Assembly: GCA_964459805.1 (NCBI GenBank)
Contig: CAYWOD010000132.1
Coordinates: 1-9,778 of the forward strand
DNA: 9,778 bases
Reading direction: 5' to 3'
From: DAOVRL01 sp964459805
GTDB taxonomy: Bacteria > Planctomycetota > Phycisphaerae > Sedimentisphaerales > Anaerobacaceae
Shown piece after piece: positions 7,052-9,778 of this stretch; within the stretch, counting starts at the first letter, position 1, and each line of letters begins with the position of its first letter. The position numbers and the translations under genes are program-made. The notes under the pieces were generated by a model. That model was not told the DNA's origin and did not search any database. It saw only the letters and a list, made by a program, of their open reading frames with translations.

Positions 7052-7345
7052 CTAACCGGCCTTCAGCCCAAGCCTTGAATTGTCTATCAGCTTGCGCAAC
7101 GCGCGGACCTCCTTATTTATTCTGTCGAATCTTTGCTTACAGACAAAGGCATACAAGGCTTCTTCAGGCCTAACATCTCCGTTTTGCCCCTCGCTTCCAT
7201 CCGCGGTCGTCACCTTTTGCGTGATATAGTCGTTTATCAACTGCCGATGTTCCCTCAGCAGCCTGTGCAGCAACTTTATGGTATCGCCCAGCACCACATT
7301 ATCCCGCTCTAACGCCACAACGCGTTGTTCTATTGTTAATCGCAT
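7052..7345 (-). CDS. Small coiled-coil protein of unknown function
   Basis: A 97-residue hydrophilic, mostly helical protein. Heptad-like patterns cover about residues 5-42 (VVALERDNVVLGDTIKLLHR and onward) and 68-92, separated by a polar linker rich in Gly, Asp and Thr (45-60), so a helical hairpin or coiled-coil dimer is likely. There is a single cysteine (C69) and no signal peptide or membrane helix. The start at 7345 has only a weak, distant GGAAG, which lowers confidence in the exact start. It converges with htpX, the two stops being 28 bases apart. I do not assign a function; structural, adaptor or DNA-associated roles are all open. Confidence 0.6.
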   Translation of the reverse strand: MRLTIEQRVVALERDNVVLGDTIKLLHRLLREHRQLINDYITQKVTTADGSEGQNGDVRPEEALYAFVCKQRFDRINKEVRALRKLIDNSRLGLKAG

Positions 7346-7656
7346 CTTTATTTATCTTTCTTCCGGTTTCGCCGAAGATCTTCACCAATTTCACCGACCT
7401 GTCTGCAAAAACCAAAACTGTGCCCTACATAATTATCTACCCACTAATCGAGGTATTTGTTCTGTGTTTTGGCCTTACCGGGGGGGGCACTTTCTGCGCA
7501 CTTTTGGCTCCTCGCCGGGCCAACATCAGAAAAACGGCAGGCATAAATCCCCGAAATGTGACTCCACACCCCCCCCTGTGTATCTAAAAACACAGTTTCA
7601 ACTTGTCCCCGCGCAGGCGGGTATCCGTGTCGAAAACCAGAATCCGCCGGTTCAAA
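7346..7656. other. Intergenic region with homopolymer runs and a repeat copy
   Basis: 311 bases between two minus-strand genes. It holds an 8-base G run (7480-7487), an 8-base C run (7569-7576), a CTGTGT/ACACAG stem (7576-7581 with 7590-7595), and a copy of a dispersed repeat at 7602-7627. Plus-strand open frames here start at TTG without a ribosome binding site and are not credible. No clear terminator for the MBL gene was found. Confidence 0.5.
7602..7627 (+). repeat. 26-bp dispersed repeat, copy A
   Basis: It matches the reverse complement of 9639-9664 at 23 of 26 positions without gaps, sharing CTTGTC and the 16-base core CGCAGGCGGGTATCCG. This copy also contains a perfect CCCGC/GCGGG hairpin (7608-7612 with 7617-7621). 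In one frame it reads VPAQAGI, which resembles the half-element of a PAQAG-type dispersed repeat seen in many bacterial genomes; that link is from memory. Confidence 0.6.
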
Positions 7657-8424
7657 TCAAAAACTGATAGAATCGCCGGGCGTCATCACCGTTACTTTGC
7701 ACTGTGCCAATTCCGCGAATTTGTCCGCATCACTTCGGCTGCCGACTATGTCACCCCAGTGATATGGTATCGCCTGCTCAGGCTTTATGTGCTCTGTCGC
7801 CTCGGCTGCTTCTTCGGCGTTCATAGTGTACTTGCCGCCGACAGGCAGCAGCGCCAAATCAATATGTTTAAGGGTCTTCATTTCATCCGTCAGGTCCGTA
7901 TCGCCGGCGTAGTAAATTCGCTTTGAAGCAAGCTCGATTATAAATCCGATCCAGTTTTTTTCTCTTGGGTGGAACTGCTTGTTCGGATTGTACGCCGGGA
8001 CGCCACTGATCCGCACGCCCTCCAGCTCAACGGTCAGTCCGGGCATAAGCGCCTGGCCCCGCTGCTCCTTCGTAGCGACGTCACTCGAAGCGATCAGTTT
8101 CGTATCGGGCCCGCTGACCTTCTCAATATCGTCCGGCGAGTAATGGTCGCCATGACTGTGACTTACAAGCACCAGCGTCGCATCGTGCGGCGAGTCCTTC
8201 AACTTCCACGGATCGATATATATGACCGTCTGCTCGTGAGAAATCCTGAAGCTCGCATGGCCCAGCCACTTCAGCGTTAACCCCATAGCAGCCTCCTTTT
8301 TGCTTTGCTGTTCTTCGGTGGCCTCTTTTCCTTGCGGCGGTCCCGTTTTCGGCTCGCCCTTTTTGCACCCGCAGACCACCAACCCCAGCGCCAAGCCCAA
8401 AAGCGATAATCTCAAATACCGCAT
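7657..8424 (-). CDS. Lipoprotein metallo-beta-lactamase-fold hydrolase (UlaG/UPF0173-like)
   Basis: A 255-residue MBL-fold protein. The metal motif is SHSHGDH (H89, H91, D93, H94), followed by AGDTD (D175) and YHWGDIVGS (H222), which matches the UlaG/UPF0173-like branch whose domain normally opens with TLKWLGHASF, as seen at 50-59. Such enzymes hydrolyse varied small molecules; the substrate here is unknown. The N terminus MRYLRLSLLGLALGLVVCGC is a lipoprotein signal with a likely lipidated C20 (G at -1), followed by a polar linker (21-46). ATG at 8424 has AAGGAGG with 6-base spacing and is chosen over the open frame start at 8499. A second ATG at 8286 (M47) also has AAGGAGG at 5-base spacing and would give a leaderless cytosolic form. 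A -35-like TTGACG upstream suggests its own promoter. Confidence 0.9.
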   Translation of the reverse strand: MRYLRLSLLGLALGLVVCGCKKGEPKTGPPQGKEATEEQQSKKEAAMGLTLKWLGHASFRISHEQTVIYIDPWKLKDSPHDATLVLVSHSHGDHYSPDDIEKVSGPDTKLIASSDVATKEQRGQALMPGLTVELEGVRISGVPAYNPNKQFHPREKNWIGFIIELASKRIYYAGDTDLTDEMKTLKHIDLALLPVGGKYTMNAEEAAEATEHIKPEQAIPYHWGDIVGSRSDADKFAELAQCKVTVMTPGDSISF

Positions 8425-8466
8425 TTCTTTCCTCCTTATCAATAAACCGTTCACATTCTGAGCGTT

Positions 8467-8495
8467 AGAGTAGCCAATACGGCAACCCCCGTCAA
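8467..8495 (-). promoter_or_regulatory. Possible sigma70-type promoter of the MBL gene
   Basis: On the minus strand, TTGACG (8490-8495) is separated by 17 bases from TACTCT (8467-8472), about 43 bases before the start codon at 8424. The -35 box is good and the -10 box poor. It lies just downstream of the cold-shock terminator, where an independent promoter would be expected. Confidence 0.3.
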
Positions 8496-8497
8496 AC

Positions 8498-8525
8498 AAA
8501 AAAAGCCCTACCGAAATGGCAGGGC
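8498..8525 (-). terminator. Rho-independent terminator of the cold-shock gene
   Basis: Read on the minus strand, GCCCTGCC (8525-8518) pairs with GGTAGGGC (8512-8505) around loop ATTTC, giving 8 pairs with one G-T, followed at once by seven T. It begins 32 bases after the cold-shock stop codon and is a textbook intrinsic terminator. It separates the cold-shock transcript from the MBL gene. Confidence 0.9.
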
Positions 8526-8556
8526 CGATGGCTTTTATGCCTAAGCGTCGTGGGAT

Positions 8557-8763
8557 TCACGCCAGCGGACGCACATTCGTTGCCTCGGGTCCTTTCTTGC
8601 CTTCGGCAACTTCGTACTCCACCGCCTGGCCGTCGTACAGCGACCGAAACCCTTCCGCCGCAATGTTCGAGTGATGCACAAACAAATCCGCACCACCATC
8701 GTCGGGAACGATAAAACCAAACCCTTTCCTATCATTGAACCATTTTACCTTACCTTTATCCAA
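8557..8763 (-). CDS. Cold-shock domain protein (CspA family), TTG start
   Basis: A 68-residue single cold-shock domain, normal length for the CspA family. It opens with GKVKWFN and contains RNP1 (KGFGFI, 13-18) and RNP2 (LFVHH, 27-31), the aromatic single-strand nucleic-acid-binding surface. It acts as an RNA chaperone in the cytoplasm. The start codon must be TTG at 8763: a TAA lies in frame only five codons upstream, no ATG or GTG falls between, and AAGGAGA is spaced about 8 bases before the TTG. An intrinsic terminator follows directly, so it is a single-gene unit. Upstream there is a possible promoter and a roughly 100-base leader with a perfect hairpin, consistent with the long structured leaders of cold-shock mRNAs. 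Confidence 0.95.
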   Translation of the reverse strand: MDKGKVKWFNDRKGFGFIVPDDGGADLFVHHSNIAAEGFRSLYDGQAVEYEVAEGKKGPEATNVRPLA

Positions 8764-8811
8764 TTTCTCGTCTCCTTAGGCCTCTTTTCCAAGCACGCCT
8801 GCAATATATAT

Positions 8812-8846
8812 TCCCTCGTTTTTTATCAGGGGTACACTCCGAGGGA
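8812..8846 (-). promoter_or_regulatory. Hairpin in the cold-shock gene leader
   Basis: On the minus strand TCCCTCG (8846-8840) pairs perfectly with CGAGGGA (8818-8812) across a 21-base loop. It ends 49 bases upstream of the TTG start, inside the expected 5' leader. By analogy with cspA mRNAs it could modulate translation or stability with temperature; that role is inferred. Confidence 0.4.
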
Positions 8847-8874
8847 CAGAAGTATACTCCATAACACAAAGTCA

Positions 8875-8903
8875 ACACTACCAGGGAGATCGGTCGGTGT
8901 CAA
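8875..8903 (-). promoter_or_regulatory. Possible promoter of the cold-shock gene
   Basis: The minus strand carries a perfect TTGACA -35 box (8898-8903) and, after 17 bases, TAGTGT (8875-8880). A second TTGACT (8870-8875) and TATACT (8851-8856) follow but are only 13 bases apart. Either would give a leader of roughly 80-110 bases. The -10 match is weak. Confidence 0.35.
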
Positions 8904-9152
8904 GAAAATAATTTGGGAATTTATTTTGCTCAAATACTGGGGAAACCGTTTTTCCGGTCGCGTGGGGCCCAGCCGCACTCGAAAGAGACCTATCCTGCGC
9001 AAAACTGCCGCCCTTCGAGTAATCATCGATAATCGACGTTTTCTGCGGTTATGTCCCTATCTCCCTGCTCCTGTGCTCACTGCGCCCTTTGCGCCGCCCC
9101 TGCGCTTGCCCAAAAACCACTCGATCGGACGCCAAAAGATAATAAGCAGGAC
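8904..9152. other. Intergenic region upstream of the cold-shock gene
   Basis: About 250 bases with no credible gene. Beside the promoter candidate, it holds an imperfect 9-base periodic, C-rich stretch on the plus strand (about 9071-9110, GTGCTCAC-TGCGCCCTT-TGCGCCGCC) and an 11-bp palindrome TCGATAATCGA (9026-9036). No terminator for the SAP-like gene ending at 9153 was recognised. Confidence 0.4.
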
Positions 9153-9368
9153 TTAAAACGTGATTCTCAGGCAATCCTTCATAAAGCAGCAGTCGGTATA
9201 GGGACACTGCCCGTTAGATGTTCCGTAGCACGGTGTGCAGCCTTCGGCCGACTGGATGCTGCGGATAAGCTCGGTCTTCTTCATTTTGCCGGGGGTTATG
9301 CCCAGCATCTTCGCCTTAGCCTTGATTTCCGGCATATTCATACGTTTTTCTACTACTATTGCAGGCAT
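9153..9368 (-). CDS. Small SAP/Rho_N-like cysteine-rich protein
   Basis: A 71-residue protein. Residues 11-42 (MPEIKAKAKMLGITPGKMKKTELIRSIQ) have the helix-extended loop-helix pattern of SAP/Rho_N domains, which usually bind DNA or RNA. They are followed by a cysteine cluster with C44, C47, C55, C60, C61 and C66 (AEGCTPCYGT...GQC...DCC...DC), which could bind zinc or an iron-sulfur cluster. Similar short proteins with a TPCFGT-like motif are known to me as SAP-domain hypothetical proteins in anaerobic proteobacteria. The ATG at 9368 has AAAGGAG with about 7-base spacing, a strong start. It is upstream of and co-directional with the cold-shock gene but about 390 bases away, so it is probably a separate unit. 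Function is unknown, nucleic-acid binding being likely. Confidence 0.82.
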   Translation of the reverse strand: MPAIVVEKRMNMPEIKAKAKMLGITPGKMKKTELIRSIQSAEGCTPCYGTSNGQCPYTDCCFMKDCLRITF

Positions 9369-9638
9369 TTCTTATCTCCTTTTCTATTCTCACATACTAT
9401 ATATTTTCGATCAAATCAGTCGCCGACTGCAAAAAAACACGTCAAAAATGGACAGGTTTTCGCAATTTTTGCAGATTTCCCCAAATCTCTGCGAGTTCTC
9501 GCGAATTCCAAGGATTTTCCCGGAACCTTCCGATAATTCTCCCCATAGAGAGCCCCTCCACACACACAGGAAAACAACAAGCTCTATAAACCAAGAAAAG
9601 TGGTAACCATGTATCGGTTGAGACACGATAGGGGATGC

Positions 9639-9664
9639 CGGATACCCGCCTGCGAGCAGACAAG
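9639..9664 (-). repeat. 26-bp dispersed repeat, copy B (inverted)
   Basis: The reverse complement of this segment matches 7602-7627 at 23 of 26 positions without gaps. The mismatches cluster in the four bases between CTTGTC and the 16-base core. The internal CCCGC/GCGGG hairpin of copy A is lost here; instead the right part overlaps a terminator-like stem. Confidence 0.6.
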
Positions 9665-9683
9665 CTCTGGCAGGGCGTTTTTT
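9649..9683 (+). terminator. Terminator-like hairpin with T run
   Basis: CCTGC-GAGC (9649-9657) pairs with GCTC (9664-9667) and GCAGG (9670-9674) around loop AGACAA, with a 2-base TG bulge, then GCG and six T (9678-9683). It looks like an intrinsic terminator for plus-strand transcription, yet no plus-strand gene is visible upstream, so it may be part of the dispersed element. Confidence 0.4.
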
Positions 9684-9723
9684 GAATAGATTCCTCGAGT
9701 GCGCTTCCCCTTCTCTGGGAAGT

Positions 9724-9778
9724 TTAGATGGTGATTTGCTGGAGGACGTTGTGATAGACTTCGTCGAGTGTAATAGCC
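9724..9778 (-). CDS. Possible C-terminal end of a truncated minus-strand gene
   Basis: Reading inward from the window edge, one minus-strand frame gives 17 residues, AITLDEVYHNVLQQITI, and then TAA at 9726-9724. The amphipathic, protein-like composition suggests the end of a real gene that continues beyond the window. A CTTCCC/GGGAAG stem follows directly. The stretch is too short to identify, and chance cannot be excluded. Confidence 0.3.
   Translation of the reverse strand, partial: AITLDEVYHNVLQQITI

Larger units (their letters stand above)
9369..9723. other. Intergenic region with repeat and terminator-like hairpin
   Basis: 355 bases with no credible gene; open frames here lack ribosome binding sites and resemble no protein I know. 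The part next to 9368 is AT-rich and should hold the promoter of the SAP-like gene. A GCGAG/CTCGC inverted repeat occurs at 9491-9502. A dispersed repeat copy (9639-9664), a terminator-like hairpin (9649-9683) and a CTTCCC/GGGAAG stem (9704-9709 with 9717-9722) lie towards the right end. Confidence 0.45.

Noticed and set aside
7278..7667. Plus-strand frames in the 7.3-7.6 kb gap (129 and 84 codons)
   Set aside because: No ribosome site; they cross a gene end and homopolymer runs, one starts at TTG, and the VPAQAGI stretch comes from the dispersed repeat.
9026..9036. 11-bp palindrome TCGATAATCGA as an operator
   Set aside because: Short, single copy in the window and not next to a mapped promoter; expected by chance.
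9051..9536. 161-codon plus-strand frame beginning with a signal-peptide-like CSCAHCALC stretch
   Set aside because: The Cys-rich start is a by-product of the quasi-periodic repeat; the rest is antisense to the SAP-like gene and low-complexity intergenic sequence.
9442..9663. Minus-strand frames of 71-73 codons in 9411-9663
   Set aside because: No ribosome site, and the translation runs through the dispersed repeat; no protein family features.

Overview
The window looks like chromosomal DNA of moderate GC content from an environmental bacterium. The gene set fits a Planctomycetota (Phycisphaerae/Sedimentisphaerales-like) lineage: a two-domain sialidase, an Amidohydrolase_2 protein, LemA next to an HtpX-like protease carrying an extra zinc ribbon, and a lipoprotein metallo-beta-lactamase-fold hydrolase. 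That assignment is inferred from gene content and style; there is no rRNA or other marker here. Many genes have clear AAGGAGG-type Shine-Dalgarno sites, which I used to correct several starts.

Layout. 1-1690 (minus strand): a 3'-truncated amidohydrolase-fold protein and an unrecognised four-helix membrane protein. 1691-2215: a divergent gap with no convincing gene. 2216-4868 (plus): a small two-zinc-finger (zf-TFIIB) protein tightly coupled to an exported protein made of two sialidase-type propellers. 4933-7023 (plus): a 26-residue single-helix membrane peptide, lemA, and an M48/HtpX-like protease, probably one membrane-associated unit. 7052-9368 (minus): a small coiled-coil protein, a lipoprotein MBL-fold hydrolase, a cold-shock protein and a small SAP/Rho_N-like cysteine-rich protein, each apparently with its own ribosome binding site and partly with its own promoter or terminator. 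9369-9778: mostly non-coding, with one copy of a dispersed repeat, a terminator-like hairpin and what may be the last 17 codons of another minus-strand gene.

No CRISPR array, tRNA, rRNA, intact insertion sequence or phage module was seen, and I do not find a clear new multi-gene defence or biosynthetic system. The points most worth checking are: the tiny membrane peptide that resembles the LemA N terminus and precedes lemA; the two possible starts of the MBL hydrolase (lipoprotein versus cytosolic); the amidohydrolase lacking two metal ligands; the fused double sialidase; competing hairpins between lemA and htpX; a structured leader and forced TTG start in the cold-shock gene; and an inverted pair of 26-bp repeat copies flanking the 7.6-9.6 kb block.
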